A DNA stretch of 64,000 bases. Origin: Pseudomonas sp. NC02. Lineage in GTDB: Bacteria > Pseudomonadota > Gammaproteobacteria > Pseudomonadales > Pseudomonadaceae. Location: contig NZ_CP025624.1 of assembly GCF_002874965.1 (NCBI RefSeq), forward strand, positions 1,922,001 through 1,986,000, read 5' to 3'. Numbering within the stretch: the stretch's first letter is position 1; each line of letters begins with the position of its first letter. The translations under genes were made by a program, and so were the position numbers. The notes beneath the pieces are model-generated. The model saw only the letters and a list, made by a program, of their open reading frames with translations, was not told where the DNA came from and made no database searches. This document shows, in pieces, positions 44,933 to 57,741 of this stretch.

Positions 44933-45631
44933 TTACTCCTCGCGCAGGGTCTGGATCATGTAGTTGACGTCAACGTCGCTGGCCAGCTTGTAGTGCTTGG
45001 TCAGCGGGTTGTAGGTCAAGCCGATGATGTCCTTGACGGTCAGCCCGGCCTGACGGCTCCAGGCGCCCAGCTCGGAAGGGCGGATGAATTTCTTGAAGTC
45101 ATGGGTGCCGCGGGGCAGCAGCTTCATGATGTATTCGGCACCGATGATCGCGAACAGGTACGCCTTCGGATTGCGGTTGATGGTGGAGAAGAACACCTGG
45201 CCACCGGGCTTGACCATGCGGAAGCAGGCGCGGATCACCGAGGACGGGTCCGGCACGTGCTCGAGCATTTCCAGGCAAGTGACCACGTCGAACTGCCCGG
45301 GCATCTCTTCGGCCAGCTCTTCGGCGGTGATCTGCCGGTATTCGACGTTCACGCCCGACTCCAGTTGGTGCAACTGGGCCACGGCCAATGGCGCTTCGCC
45401 CATGTCGATACCCATCACGGTGGCGCCGCGCTGGGCCATGGATTCACTGAGGATCCCGCCGCCGCAACCCACATCCAGTACCTTCTTGCCGGCCAGGTTG
45501 ACGCGCTCGTCAATCCAGTTGACCCGCAGCGGGTTGATGTCGTGCAGGGGTTTGAACTCGCTTTCGCGGTCCCACCAGCGATGGGCGAGGGCTTCGAATT
45601 TGGCGATTTCAGCGTGGTCGACGTTGCTCAT
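44933..45631 (-). CDS. ubiG: Ubiquinone biosynthesis O-methyltransferase UbiG
   Basis: The protein has 232 residues. It begins [20 protein letters not shown], with SAM motif [24 protein letters not shown] and [14 protein letters not shown]. It methylates the catechol intermediates of ubiquinone. AGAGGA precedes ATG 45631. It is probably co-transcribed with mupP downstream and mtaD upstream (63-bp gap). Confidence 0.95.
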   Translation of the reverse strand: MSNVDHAEIAKFEALAHRWWDRESEFKPLHDINPLRVNWIDERVNLAGKKVLDVGCGGGILSESMAQRGATVMGIDMGEAPLAVAQLHQLESGVNVEYRQITAEELAEEMPGQFDVVTCLEMLEHVPDPSSVIRACFRMVKPGGQVFFSTINRNPKAYLFAIIGAEYIMKLLPRGTHDFKKFIRPSELGAWSRQAGLTVKDIIGLTYNPLTKHYKLASDVDVNYMIQTLREE

Positions 45632-45694
45632 GGGGAATCCTCTAAATCTGATAAAACGTTTTGCCGGCCCTGGCATGCGTTGCCAGGGCGGGTG

Positions 45695-47026
45695 TTATTC
45701 GCTGTGTCCGCTGATGCGCTGGCCCCAGGCGATGGCCGTGGCGCACAACTGTTGTTCATCCAGGCGGGTCAGTTGCCGGTCGTCGAGCAATTGCTTGCCG
45801 CCGACCCAAAGGTGTTTCACACAATCGCGTCCGGTGGCATATATAAGCTGTGAGACCGGATCGTAGATCGGTTGTTGCGCCAGGCCCGACAGGTCGAAGG
45901 CCACGATGTCAGCGGCCTTGCCGACTTCCAGCGAGCCGATTTGACTTTCCAGGCCCATGGCTCGGGCGCCGTTGAGGGTGGCCATGCGCAGGGCGCGGTG
46001 GGCATCCAGGGCGGTGGCCGAGCCGGCGACGGCCTTGGCCAGCAGCGCGGCGGTGCGGGTCTCGCCCAGCAGGTCGAGGTCATTGTTGCTGGCCGCGCCG
46101 TCGGTGCCTATTGCCACATTGACGCCGGCTTGCCACAGGCGTTCCACCGGGCAGAAGCCGCTGGCCAGTTTCAGGTTGGATTCCGGGCAATGGATCACGC
46201 TGGTGTTACTTTCTACCAGCAAAGTCAGGTCGTCATCGCTGATTTGGGTCATGTGAACGGCCTGGAAGCGCGGCCCCAGCAAACCCAGGCGGCCAAGCCG
46301 TGCCAGCGGGCGTTCACCACGCTGTTCAACGGACTGCTGCACTTCGAAGGCGGTTTCATGCACGTGCATGTGGATCGAGGCGTCCAGTTCCTCGGCGATC
46401 ACCCGGATTTTTTCCAGGTTTTCATCGCAGACGGTGTACGGCGCGTGCGGGCCGAAGGTGATTTTGATCCGTGGGTGATGCTTGAGGTCGCCGAACAGCT
46501 CGACGCCCTGGCGAATCGCCTCGTCGGCGTCAGCAGCGCCGGGAATCGGGAAATCCAGGATCGGGATGGCGATTTGCGCACGCATGCCGCTGTTGTGCAC
46601 CCGTTCGCTGGCGACTTTCGGGAAGAAGTACATGTCCGAGAAACACGTGATGCCGCCCTTGATCTGCTCGGCGATGGCCAGGTCAGTGCCGTCGCGGACG
46701 AAGGCTTCGTCGACCCACTTGGCCTCGGCGGGCCAGATGTGGTTTTCCAGCCAGGTCATCAGCGGCAGGTCGTCGGCCAGGCCGCGAAACAGCGTCATGG
46801 CCGCGTGGCCGTGGGCGTTGATCAGGCCGGGGCTGAGCAGCATGCCCGGCAGTTCACGCACTTCGCTCGCTGCGAGCTTCAAGGCCGCGGCGCGTGGGCC
46901 GATAAACGCAATGCACCCGTCACGAATGCCCAGGGCGTGCTCCTTGAGCACTACGCCGGCAGGCTCGACAGGTGCCAGCCAGGTGGGCAGCAGCAATAAG
47001 TCGAGCGGGGCGGCAGTCGGTGTCAT
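45695..47026 (-). CDS. mtaD: 5-Methylthioadenosine/S-adenosylhomocysteine deaminase MtaD
   Basis: The amidohydrolase has 443 residues. Metal ligands are in [15 protein letters not shown] and the segments [19 protein letters not shown] and [10 protein letters not shown]. In Pseudomonas this enzyme turns methylthioadenosine into methylthioinosine, the first step of the salvage route that later uses MtnA. ATG 47026 ([16 protein letters not shown]) matches the family start; an in-frame ATG at 47047 is an alternative. It is divergent from mtnA, its pathway partner. Confidence 0.92.
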   Translation of the reverse strand: MTPTAAPLDLLLLPTWLAPVEPAGVVLKEHALGIRDGCIAFIGPRAAALKLAASEVRELPGMLLSPGLINAHGHAAMTLFRGLADDLPLMTWLENHIWPAEAKWVDEAFVRDGTDLAIAEQIKGGITCFSDMYFFPKVASERVHNSGMRAQIAIPILDFPIPGAADADEAIRQGVELFGDLKHHPRIKITFGPHAPYTVCDENLEKIRVIAEELDASIHMHVHETAFEVQQSVEQRGERPLARLGRLGLLGPRFQAVHMTQISDDDLTLLVESNTSVIHCPESNLKLASGFCPVERLWQAGVNVAIGTDGAASNNDLDLLGETRTAALLAKAVAGSATALDAHRALRMATLNGARAMGLESQIGSLEVGKAADIVAFDLSGLAQQPIYDPVSQLIYATGRDCVKHLWVGGKQLLDDRQLTRLDEQQLCATAIAWGQRISGHSE

Positions 47027-47095
47027 CGAGGGCAGTTTCCCAGGCATCTATAAAGAACGGCGAAGTATACCCGAGCGTCCTGGCTGGCGGATCGC

Positions 47096-47101
47096 TATAA
47101 T
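47096..47101 (+). promoter_or_regulatory. Putative -10 element of mtnA
   Basis: TATAAT lies 34 bp before the mtnA start in the 108-bp divergent gap. No good -35 hexamer is seen at the usual distance. Confidence 0.45.
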
Positions 47102-47134
47102 CGGCGGCTTTTGTTCATGAGTGCGGGGTGAGGG

Positions 47135-48211
47135 ATGCGCGATCGACTGTTGGCTGCGGAGAAAGTGAAGGCCATCGACTGGCGTGATGGCGCACTGTAC
47201 CTGCTCGATCAGCGTATTTTGCCGTCTGCAGAAACCTGGGTCGCCTGCACCAGTGCTGCCGAGGTGGCCGAGGCCATTCGCACGATGGTGGTGCGCGGTG
47301 CGCCGGCCATTGGCATCAGTGCGGCGTATGGCCTGGTGCTGGCCGCTCGTGCCCACATCGCCGAGGGCGATGACTGGCAGGCCGCCTGGGAAGAGGACTA
47401 CGCGCTGCTGGCGGATACCCGCCCGACCGCGTCGAATCTTTTCTGGGCCATGAAGCGCATGCGCGATTGCCTCGATCGCCTCAAGAAACACGCCGATCCG
47501 TTGAAGGTGCTGGAGGCCGAGGCGGTGGCGATTCACCAAAGTGATCGTGAAGCCAACCTGACCATGGCGCAGCTGGGTGTTGAGCTGATCCGCAAGCACC
47601 AGGGCAATGTTCAGGCGATCCTGACCCATGGCAATGCGGGTGCGCTGGCTACCGGCGGCGTCGGTACCGCGCTCGGGGTGATTCGCGGTGCGTTCCTGGA
47701 AGGCATGGTGGAACGGGTCTACGCCAACGAAACCCGGCCCTGGCTGCAAGGCTCGCGGCTGACGGCCTGGGAATTGGCCAATGAAGGCATTCCGGTCACC
47801 GTGAATGCCGATTCGGCTGGCGCGCATATTCTCAAGACCAAGGGCGTGACCTGGGTGATCGTCGGTGCCGACTGCATTGCGGCCAACGGTGACGTGGTCA
47901 GCAAGATCGGCACCTATCAGCTGGCGGTGTGCGCCATGCATCACGGCGTGCGTTTCATGGTGGTGGCGCCCAGCTCAACCATCGACCTGATGGCGGCCAG
48001 CGGTGATGACGTGCCGCTTGAAGAGCGCGACGCCCGTGAACTGCTGGAAGTCGGCGGCACCCGCGTAGCCGCTGATGTAGACGCCTTCAACCCGGTGTTC
48101 GACGTGACGCCGGCGGACCTGATTGATGTGATCGTCACTGAAAAAGGCATCGTCGAACGCCCCGACACGGCGAAGTTGGCGCAACTGATGTGTCGTAAAC
48201 GCCTGCATTGA
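47135..48211 (+). CDS. mtnA: Methylthioribose-1-phosphate isomerase MtnA
   Basis: The protein has 358 residues. Family motifs are [50 protein letters not shown], and the catalytic Cys and Asp regions [18 protein letters not shown]. It converts methylthioribose-1-phosphate to methylthioribulose-1-phosphate in methionine salvage. GGGGTGAGGG precedes the ATG. It sits between mtaD and gyrA, as in other pseudomonads. Confidence 0.95.
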   Translation: MRDRLLAAEKVKAIDWRDGALYLLDQRILPSAETWVACTSAAEVAEAIRTMVVRGAPAIGISAAYGLVLAARAHIAEGDDWQAAWEEDYALLADTRPTASNLFWAMKRMRDCLDRLKKHADPLKVLEAEAVAIHQSDREANLTMAQLGVELIRKHQGNVQAILTHGNAGALATGGVGTALGVIRGAFLEGMVERVYANETRPWLQGSRLTAWELANEGIPVTVNADSAGAHILKTKGVTWVIVGADCIAANGDVVSKIGTYQLAVCAMHHGVRFMVVAPSSTIDLMAASGDDVPLEERDARELLEVGGTRVAADVDAFNPVFDVTPADLIDVIVTEKGIVERPDTAKLAQLMCRKRLH

Positions 48212-48513
48212 GGCAATTTGCCCGCAAAAATCCCCTTGGATCCAGCTCTAAGGCCCTCTCGTCGCCGTCAAGCCTGTCATCCGTCAACTTACTATGCTCC
48301 ATGCGCATCAGGGGGATAGGTGCGTGGCGGCGATTGTGATAACATCCGGCGGTTTCCAGGGTCACCCCAAGGGGTAACCTTTAATGCGCAGATCCGTGTC
48401 ATAACTCGTTGATTTGTCGTAAGTCGTTGCCAGGCATCATGCCGGCAGCGGCGAGCTTCGTTCGTCCCATAGGATGTGACGAGGTTTCACCCGAAAAAGG
48501 AATCAGGCTTCTC
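48212..48513. promoter_or_regulatory. gyrA upstream region with hairpin
   Basis: This 302-bp gap has no gene. An almost perfect dyad, GGTCACCCC (48360-48368) and GGGGTAACC (48371-48379), followed by CTTT, lies about 135 bp before gyrA. It could be the mtnA terminator or part of a gyrA leader. A GATAAC element at 48338-48343 may be a -10 box. Confidence 0.45.
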
Positions 48514-51177
<2,664 letters not shown>

Positions 51178-51187
51178 GCGGACACAC

Positions 51188-51219
51188 AGGGGGCGGATGA
51201 AGATTCGCCCCCTTGTTGT
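51188..51219 (+). terminator. Rho-independent terminator of gyrA
   Basis: AGGGGGCG (51188-51195) pairs with CGCCCCCT (51206-51213), followed by the T-rich TGTTGTTTG. It starts 11 bp after the gyrA stop. Confidence 0.85.
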
Positions 51220-51253
51220 TTGTCCCGTTTGAAATACGACGCCGCGCCGCTCT

Positions 51254-51340
51254 TGTAGGAGCCGGCTTGCCGGCGATGGCATCAACTCGATTCAAGTGAA
51301 GCGCCGAGTCGTTTGCATCGCTGGCAAGCCAGCTCCTACA
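51254..51340. repeat. REPIN D (87-bp REP doublet, third family)
   Basis: The arms TGTAGGAGCCGGCTTGCC (from 51254) and the inverse ending AGCTCCTACA (51340) are imperfect inverted repeats. The core TAGGAGC-x-GGCTTGCC-x-GCGA differs from the other REPINs in the window. It lies between gyrA and serC. Confidence 0.88.
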
Positions 51341-51395
51341 GGGTTCCGCGTTGCGGGATGTTGATTGCAGTCCCACCAGATCAGAGAGATTGGAT

Positions 51396-52481
51396 GTGAG
51401 CAAGAGAGCCTATAACTTCTGTGCCGGTCCCGCGGCGCTTCCTGAAGCAGTCCTGCAGCGCGCGCAGGGTGAACTCCTCGACTGGCATGGAAAAGGCCTC
51501 TCTGTGATGGAAATGAGCCATCGCAGCGATGAGTTCGTGTCCATTGCCACCAAGGCCGAGCAGGATATGCGCGACTTGCTGGACATCCCGTCCGATTACA
51601 AAGTGCTGTTCCTGCAGGGTGGTGCGAGCCAGCAGTTCGCCCAGATCCCGCTGAACCTGCTGCCGGAAGACGGCACCGCGGACTATATCGACACCGGTAT
51701 CTGGGGGCAGAAGGCCATTGAAGAGGCCTCCCGTTACGGTCACGTCAATGTGGCAGGCACGGCCAAGCCCTACGACTACTTCGCCATCCCCGGTCAGAAC
51801 GAGTGGAAACTGTCGAAAGACGCGGCCTACGTTCACTACGTGGCGAACGAAACCATCGGCGGCCTGGAGTTCGATTGGGTGCCGGAAGTGGGTGATGTCC
51901 CGCTGGTCTGCGACATGTCCTCGGACATCCTCTCGCGCCCGATCGATGTGTCCAAGTACGGCATGATCTACGCCGGTGCACAGAAGAACATCGGCCCGAG
52001 CGGCATCCTGGTCAACATCGTCCGTGAAGACCTGTTGGGTCGTGCGCGTTCGCTATGCCCGACCATGCTCAACTACAAGGTCGCGGCCGATAATGGCTCG
52101 ATGTACAACACCCCGCCGGCCTTTGCCTGGTACCTGTCGGGCCTGGTGTTCGAATGGCTGAAAGAGCAGGGCGGCGTGGCTGCCATGGGCAAGCTTAACG
52201 AAGAGAAGAAACGTACCCTGTACGACTTCATCGACGCCAGCGGCCTGTACAGCAACCCGATCAACCTGACCGACCGTTCGTGGATGAACGTGCCGTTCCG
52301 CCTGGCGGATGATCGCCTGGACAAGCCTTTCCTCGCCGGCGCCGACGAGCGCGGCCTGTTGAACCTCAAGGGCCACCGTTCGGTAGGTGGCATGCGCGCC
52401 TCCATCTATAACGCTGTCGATATCCACGCCGTCAAGGCGCTGGTGGCTTACATGGCAGAGTTCGAAAAGGAACACGGCTAA
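51396..52481 (+). CDS. serC: Phosphoserine aminotransferase SerC
   Basis: The protein has 361 residues. It starts SKRAYNFCAGPAALPEAVL after a GTG at 51396, and FCAGPAALP is the universal SerC start. The nearby ATG at 51394 is out of frame and meets a stop at once. PLP lysine is in GAQKNIGPSG. It makes phosphoserine and also serves pyridoxal phosphate synthesis. Its stop overlaps pheA by one base (TAATG). It is the first gene of an operon running to cmk and perhaps rpsA. Confidence 0.95.
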   Translation: MSKRAYNFCAGPAALPEAVLQRAQGELLDWHGKGLSVMEMSHRSDEFVSIATKAEQDMRDLLDIPSDYKVLFLQGGASQQFAQIPLNLLPEDGTADYIDTGIWGQKAIEEASRYGHVNVAGTAKPYDYFAIPGQNEWKLSKDAAYVHYVANETIGGLEFDWVPEVGDVPLVCDMSSDILSRPIDVSKYGMIYAGAQKNIGPSGILVNIVREDLLGRARSLCPTMLNYKVAADNGSMYNTPPAFAWYLSGLVFEWLKEQGGVAAMGKLNEEKKRTLYDFIDASGLYSNPINLTDRSWMNVPFRLADDRLDKPFLAGADERGLLNLKGHRSVGGMRASIYNAVDIHAVKALVAYMAEFEKEHG

Positions 52482-53575
52482 TGTCTGAGCAAGAACTCAA
52501 GGCCCTGCGCGTACGCATTGACAGCCTGGACGAGAAAGTCCTGGAACTGATCAGTGAGCGCGCGCGGTGCGCCCAGGAAGTTGCACGGGTGAAGATGGCT
52601 TCCCTGGCTGAAGGCGAAGTGCCGGTGTTCTACCGTCCGGAGCGTGAAGCCCAGGTGCTCAAGCGCGTGATGGAACGCAACAAGGGCCCGTTGGGCAACG
52701 AAGAGATGGCGCGGTTGTTCCGTGAAATCATGTCTTCGTGCCTGGCACTGGAGCAGCCGCTGAAAGTGGCTTACCTGGGCCCGGAAGGCACCTTCACTCA
52801 AGCCGCGGCCATGAAGCACTTCGGTCACGCGGTGATCAGCAAGCCGATGGCTGCGATCGACGAAGTGTTCCGTGAAGTGGCCGCCGGGGCGGTGAATTTT
52901 GGCGTGGTGCCGGTGGAAAACTCCACCGAAGGTGCCGTCAACCACACCCTCGACAGTTTTCTTGAGCACGACATGGTGATCTGCGGCGAAGTCGAGCTGC
53001 GTATTCACCACCACTTGCTGGTGGGCGAAAACACCAAGACCGACAGCATCAGTCGCATCTACTCCCACGCCCAGTCCCTGGCCCAGTGCCGCAAGTGGCT
53101 GGACGCGCACTACCCGAATGTGGAGCGCGTGGCGGTGTCCAGCAACGCCGAAGCGGCGAAGCGGGTCAAGGGTGAGTGGAACTCGGCGGCGATTGCCGGC
53201 GACATGGCTGCCGGCCTGTATGGGCTGACGCGGCTGGCCGAGAAAATCGAGGATCGCCCGGATAACTCCACGCGCTTCCTGATGATCGGCAGCCAGGAAG
53301 TGCCGCCGACCGGCGACGACAAGACGTCGATCATCGTCTCCATGAGCAACAAGCCCGGCGCGCTGCATGAGCTGCTGGTGCCGTTCCACGACAACGGGAT
53401 TGACCTGACGCGAATCGAGACTCGTCCTTCGCGCAGCGGTAAATGGACTTATGTGTTCTTTATCGACTTCGTCGGCCATCACCGCGACCCACTGGTCAAG
53501 GGTGTGCTCGAGAAAATCAGTCAGGAAGCCGTGGCACTCAAGGTGCTGGGCTCTTACCCGAAAGCGGTTTTGTGA
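52481..53575 (+). CDS. pheA: Bifunctional chorismate mutase/prephenate dehydratase PheA
   Basis: The protein has 364 residues. The chorismate mutase domain is about 1-90 (LRVRIDSLDEKVLELISERA). The prephenate dehydratase domain is about 95-270 (YLGPEGTFTQAAA, VPVENSTEGAVNHT, NSTRF). A C-terminal ACT domain has NKPGALHELL and IETRP, where phenylalanine feedback is sensed. It takes chorismate to phenylpyruvate. Confidence 0.96.
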   Translation: MSEQELKALRVRIDSLDEKVLELISERARCAQEVARVKMASLAEGEVPVFYRPEREAQVLKRVMERNKGPLGNEEMARLFREIMSSCLALEQPLKVAYLGPEGTFTQAAAMKHFGHAVISKPMAAIDEVFREVAAGAVNFGVVPVENSTEGAVNHTLDSFLEHDMVICGEVELRIHHHLLVGENTKTDSISRIYSHAQSLAQCRKWLDAHYPNVERVAVSSNAEAAKRVKGEWNSAAIAGDMAAGLYGLTRLAEKIEDRPDNSTRFLMIGSQEVPPTGDDKTSIIVSMSNKPGALHELLVPFHDNGIDLTRIETRPSRSGKWTYVFFIDFVGHHRDPLVKGVLEKISQEAVALKVLGSYPKAVL

Positions 53576-53584
53576 GGCTTTAAC

Positions 53585-54697
53585 ATGAGTGGCAACTTCC
53601 TCGCCCTGGCGCAGCCGGGCGTGCAACAACTGTCGCCTTACGTTCCGGGCAAGCCTGTGGACGAGTTGGCGCGCGAGTTGAATCTGGATCCGTCGAAGAT
53701 CGTAAAGCTGGCCAGTAACGAAAACCCGATGGGCCCAAGCCCCAAGGTACTGGCTGCGATTCGTGAGGCGCTGGCCGAACTGACCCGTTATCCCGATGGT
53801 AACGGCTTTGAACTCAAGTCCCTGCTGGCGAAAAACTGCCGCGTTGATATCAACCAGGTGACCCTGGGTAACGGCTCCAACGATATTCTGGAGCTGGTCG
53901 GCCGTGCCTATCTGGCGCCGGGCTTGAACGCGGTATTCAGCGAGCACGCGTTTGCGGTCTATCCGATCGTCACTCAGGCCGTTGGCGCCGAGGCGCGTGT
54001 GATTCCTGCGAAAGACTGGGGTCATGACCTGCCAGCCATGCTGGCGGCCATCGATGACAATACTCGTGTTGTGTTTATCGCCAACCCGAACAACCCGACC
54101 GGCACCTGGTTCAGCGCCGAGGTGCTGGATAACTTCCTGCAGGACGTGCCGGAGCATGTACTGGTGGTGCTGGACGAGGCGTACATCGAGTACGCCGAAG
54201 GCAGCGACTTGCCGGACGGCCTGGACTTCCTCGCGGCTTATCCGAACCTGCTGGTCTCGCGCACCTTCTCCAAGGCTTATGGCCTGGCGTCGCTGCGGGT
54301 CGGTTACGGCTTGTCCACTGCGGTGGTGGCCGATGTGTTGAACCGTGTGCGCCAGCCATTCAACGTCAACAGCCTCGCGCTGGCGGCGGCTTGCGCTGCG
54401 GTGCAGGACACCGAGTACCTGGAAGAAGGCCGTCGCCTCAACGAAAGCGGCATGCTGCAATTGCAGGAAGGCTTCCGTGAGCTGGGCCTGGGCTGGATTC
54501 CGTCCAAGGGCAACTTCATCTGCGTCGACCTCGGCCAAGTGGCGGCTCCTGTGTTCCAGGGCTTGCTGCGCGAGGGTGTGATCGTGCGTCCGGTGGCCAA
54601 TTACGGCATGCCGAACCACCTGCGCATCACCATCGGTCTGCCTGCTGAAAACAGCCGCTTCCTCGAAGCGCTGGCCAAGGTTCTGGCTCGTGGTTGA
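53585..54697 (+). CDS. hisC: Histidinol-phosphate/aromatic aminotransferase HisC
   Basis: The class I/II aminotransferase has 370 residues. It has KLASNENPMGPSP, ANPNNPTGTW, LDEAYIEYAEG, and PLP lysine in SRTFSKAYGLASLRVGYG. Its place between pheA and tyrA suggests it also transaminates aromatic 2-oxo acids. It starts 9 bp after pheA and overlaps the next gene by 8 bp if that gene uses the GTG at 54690. Confidence 0.94.
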   Translation: MSGNFLALAQPGVQQLSPYVPGKPVDELARELNLDPSKIVKLASNENPMGPSPKVLAAIREALAELTRYPDGNGFELKSLLAKNCRVDINQVTLGNGSNDILELVGRAYLAPGLNAVFSEHAFAVYPIVTQAVGAEARVIPAKDWGHDLPAMLAAIDDNTRVVFIANPNNPTGTWFSAEVLDNFLQDVPEHVLVVLDEAYIEYAEGSDLPDGLDFLAAYPNLLVSRTFSKAYGLASLRVGYGLSTAVVADVLNRVRQPFNVNSLALAAACAAVQDTEYLEEGRRLNESGMLQLQEGFRELGLGWIPSKGNFICVDLGQVAAPVFQGLLREGVIVRPVANYGMPNHLRITIGLPAENSRFLEALAKVLARG

Positions 54698-56936
54698 TGT
54701 CACTGCATTGCAACCTGCTGTACCTATGATCGGTCGCCTGGTGGTGGTCGGTCTGGGATTGATCGGCGGCTCCTTTGCGAAGGGCCTGCGGGAAAGCGGC
54801 CTGTGTGGCGAAGTGGTCGGTGTGGACCTGGACCCGCAATCGCGCAAGTTGGCGGTGGAGTTGGGTGTGGTGGACCGTTGCGAGGCTGACCTCGCTGTAG
54901 CCTGCCAGGGCGCGGATGTCATTCAGCTGGCGGTGCCGATCCTGGCCATGGAGAAGTTGCTGGCGCTGTTGGCCGGCATGGATCTGGGCCAGGCAATCCT
55001 GACCGATGTCGGCAGTGCCAAGGGCAATGTGGTGCGTGCGGCGCGGCTGGCCTTTGGTGGCATGCCTGCGCGGTTTGTGCCCGGGCATCCGATTGCCGGG
55101 TCCGAGCAGAGCGGGGTGGAGGCGTCCAATGCGCAGCTGTTCCGTCGCCATAAAGTGATTCTGACACCGCTGGATGAAACCGATCCTGCGGCACTGGCCG
55201 TGGTGGATCGGCTCTGGCGCGAGCTGGGGGCGGATGTCGAGCATATGCAGGTCGAGCGCCACGATGAAGTGCTTGCAGCGACCAGCCATCTGCCGCATTT
55301 GCTCGCATTTGGCCTGGTGGATTCGCTGGCCAAGCGCAACGAGAACCTCGAGATTTTCCGCTACGCCGCCGGTGGTTTCCGCGACTTTACCCGGATCGCC
55401 GGTAGTGATCCGGTGATGTGGCACGACATCTTCCTTGCCAACCGCGATGCGGTGTTGCGCACCCTGGACACGTTCCGCAGCGACCTCGACGCCTTGCGCG
55501 ACGCGGTCGATGCTGGCGACGGGCACCAGTTGTTGGGCGTGTTCACCCGTGCGCGGGTGGCACGGGAGCATTTCAGCAAGATTCTGGCACGTCGGGCCTA
55601 TATGGATGCTGCAGTAAACGCGGATGACCTGGTGTTTCTCGCCAGTCCCGGTGGCCGCTTGAGCGGGCAGATCCGCGTGCCTGGGGATAAGTCGATCTCC
55701 CATCGCTCGATCATGCTCGGTTCTCTGGCGGACGGTGTCACTGAAGTCGAAGGTTTTCTGGAGGGTGAGGACGCCCTGGCGACCTTGCAGGCGTTCCGCG
55801 ACATGGGCGTGGTGATTGAAGGCCCGCACCATGGGCGCGTCACCATCCACGGGGTTGGCCTGCATGGCTTGAAGCCGGCGCCAGGTCCGATCTATCTGGG
55901 TAATTCCGGCACCTCCATGCGGTTGTTGTCCGGTTTGCTGGCGGCCCAGCGCTTCGACAGTGTGTTGACGGGGGACGCCTCGCTGTCCAAGCGCCCGATG
56001 AATCGCGTGGCCAAGCCATTGCGCGCAATGGGTGCGGTGATCGAGACCGGGCCGGAAGGGCGTCCGCCGCTGACCATTCGTGGCGGCCAGGCACTCAAGG
56101 GGCTGACCTACGCATTGCCGATGGCCAGCGCTCAGGTCAAGTCCTGCCTGTTGTTGGCCGGGTTGTATGCCGAGGGTAAAACCTCGATTACCGAACCGGC
56201 GCCGACCCGCGACCATACCGAGCGGATGTTGCGCGGTTTTGGGTATCCGGTGGAAGTGGCGGGCGCTACGGCTGCGGTCGAGTCGGGCCATGCGTTGACC
56301 GCGAACCATATTGAGGTGCCTGGGGATATTTCCTCCTCGGCGTTCTTTCTGGTGGCGGCTTCAATCGCCGAAGGCTCCGAGCTGTTGCTTGAACATGTGG
56401 GTATCAATCCGACCCGTACCGGCGTGATCGATATCCTGCGACTGATGGGCGCGGACATCACCTTGGAAAACCAACGGGAAGTGGGTGGTGAGCCGGTCGC
56501 TGATTTGCGTGTTCGTGCGGCGCCGTTGAAGGGGATCGAGATTCCTGAAGCCCTGGTCCCGCTGGCTATCGATGAGTTCCCGGTGTTGTTCGTGGCTGCG
56601 GCGTGCGCCGAAGGCCGGACGGTATTGCGTGGGGCAGAGGAGCTGCGGGTCAAGGAGTCCGACCGGATCCAGGTCATGGCCGACGGTCTGCTTGCGCTGG
56701 GCGTGAAGTGTGAACCGACACCTGATGGGATTATTATCGATGGTGGCGTGATCGGCGGTGGTGAAGTCCACGCCCATGGCGATCACCGGATTGCCATGGC
56801 CTTCAGCGTGGCTTCCTTGCGAGCGGCCGCGCCGATTCGTATCCATGACTGTGCCAACGTGGCTACGTCTTTTCCGAATTTTCTTACACTGTGTGCCCAA
56901 GTCGGCATCCGTGTTGCCCAAGAGGCTCAATTGTGA
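54690..56936 (+). CDS. tyrA-aroA: Fused prephenate (cyclohexadienyl) dehydrogenase / EPSP synthase (TyrA-AroA)
   Basis: The protein has 748 residues. The TyrA part, residues about 1-300, has [18 protein letters not shown] and [13 protein letters not shown]. The AroA part, about 315-748, has [10 protein letters not shown] (near 331), [21 protein letters not shown] and RVKESDRIQ. One chain thus makes both the late shikimate product and the tyrosine branch precursor. The fusion is normal in pseudomonads. Start codon: GTG 54690 overlapping hisC, or ATG 54726 (MIGRLVVVG). Confidence 0.94.
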   Translation: MVDVTALQPAVPMIGRLVVVGLGLIGGSFAKGLRESGLCGEVVGVDLDPQSRKLAVELGVVDRCEADLAVACQGADVIQLAVPILAMEKLLALLAGMDLGQAILTDVGSAKGNVVRAARLAFGGMPARFVPGHPIAGSEQSGVEASNAQLFRRHKVILTPLDETDPAALAVVDRLWRELGADVEHMQVERHDEVLAATSHLPHLLAFGLVDSLAKRNENLEIFRYAAGGFRDFTRIAGSDPVMWHDIFLANRDAVLRTLDTFRSDLDALRDAVDAGDGHQLLGVFTRARVAREHFSKILARRAYMDAAVNADDLVFLASPGGRLSGQIRVPGDKSISHRSIMLGSLADGVTEVEGFLEGEDALATLQAFRDMGVVIEGPHHGRVTIHGVGLHGLKPAPGPIYLGNSGTSMRLLSGLLAAQRFDSVLTGDASLSKRPMNRVAKPLRAMGAVIETGPEGRPPLTIRGGQALKGLTYALPMASAQVKSCLLLAGLYAEGKTSITEPAPTRDHTERMLRGFGYPVEVAGATAAVESGHALTANHIEVPGDISSSAFFLVAASIAEGSELLLEHVGINPTRTGVIDILRLMGADITLENQREVGGEPVADLRVRAAPLKGIEIPEALVPLAIDEFPVLFVAAACAEGRTVLRGAEELRVKESDRIQVMADGLLALGVKCEPTPDGIIIDGGVIGGGEVHAHGDHRIAMAFSVASLRAAAPIRIHDCANVATSFPNFLTLCAQVGIRVAQEAQL

Positions 56937-57622
56937 ATATCAAAGCACCGGTGATTACCATCGACGGGCCAAGTGGCTCGGGCAAGGGCACGATCGCCGG
57001 CATCCTGGCCAAGCGCCTGGGCTGGTGCCTGCTGGATTCCGGGGCGCTGTACCGCTTGCTGGCCTTTGCCGCCCGCAACCATGGCGTCGACCTGACCAAC
57101 GAAGAATCGCTGAAGCTGCTGGCTGCGCATCTTGACGTGCAGTTCGTCGGGGCGACCGAAGGTCATCCCCAGCGCATCATCCTGGAAGGGGACGATGTGA
57201 CCGACGACCTGCGCAACGAGCAGGTCGGCTCCTGGGCTTCCCAGGTCGCCGCATTGCCGGCGGTGCGCGATGCTTTGCTGCAGCGCCAGCGGGCTTTCCA
57301 GGAACCGCCGGGTCTGGTGGCCGATGGCCGCGACATGGGCACGGTGGTCTTCCCCGAGGCGCCGCTGAAGATTTTCCTCACGGCCAGCGCCGAGGAGCGG
57401 GCCCGTCGCCGTTACTTGCAGTTGAAGGGCAAAGTCGATGGTGTTAGTCTGTCGAGTCTGCTAGATGAGATCCGTGCACGCGATGAGCGTGATACCCAGC
57501 GTGCGGTAGCCCCGCTCAAGCCGGCGGCTGACGCCATACAGCTGGATTCCACGGAGTTGTCCATCGAGCAGGTGCTGGAACGCATCTTGAGTGAGATCGC
57601 CATTCGCGATATCGCCGGGTGA
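56933..57622 (+). CDS. cmk: Cytidylate kinase
   Basis: The protein has 229 residues. The P-loop is [13 protein letters not shown], followed by [20 protein letters not shown] and the lid [14 protein letters not shown]. It phosphorylates CMP and dCMP. The start is GTG 56933 within the stop of the previous gene (GTGA), with AGAGG upstream. Confidence 0.95.
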   Translation: MNIKAPVITIDGPSGSGKGTIAGILAKRLGWCLLDSGALYRLLAFAARNHGVDLTNEESLKLLAAHLDVQFVGATEGHPQRIILEGDDVTDDLRNEQVGSWASQVAALPAVRDALLQRQRAFQEPPGLVADGRDMGTVVFPEAPLKIFLTASAEERARRRYLQLKGKVDGVSLSSLLDEIRARDERDTQRAVAPLKPAADAIQLDSTELSIEQVLERILSEIAIRDIAG

Positions 57623-57682
57623 CCAAGAAGGCCGCAGGGGACCAGTCATAGTCCTGTGGTGCTTCTTTTAATTGAAACTGAC

Positions 57683-57702
57683 CCACACCGTCTGGGGTGT
57701 GG
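57683..57702 (+). promoter_or_regulatory. Hairpin in the rpsA leader
   Basis: CCACACC (57683-57689) and GGTGTGG (57696-57702) form a perfect 7-bp stem with a 6-base loop, 40 bp before the rpsA start. No T-run follows. It may be part of the leader structure through which S1 controls its own translation. Confidence 0.5.
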
Positions 57703-57741
57703 AGATGGGCGTATTCTTCGCCCTTATCAACAGGAATTAAA

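Noticed and set aside
52478..54922. 814-codon open frame on the minus strand opposite pheA and hisC
   Set aside because: It is antisense to well-supported genes, is rich in His, Gln and Arg with no domain, and arises from GC-rich codon bias. The same applies to long antisense frames opposite gyrA (48487-51285), tyrA-aroA (54627-56309), rpsA (57778-59418) and mqo (14788-16248).
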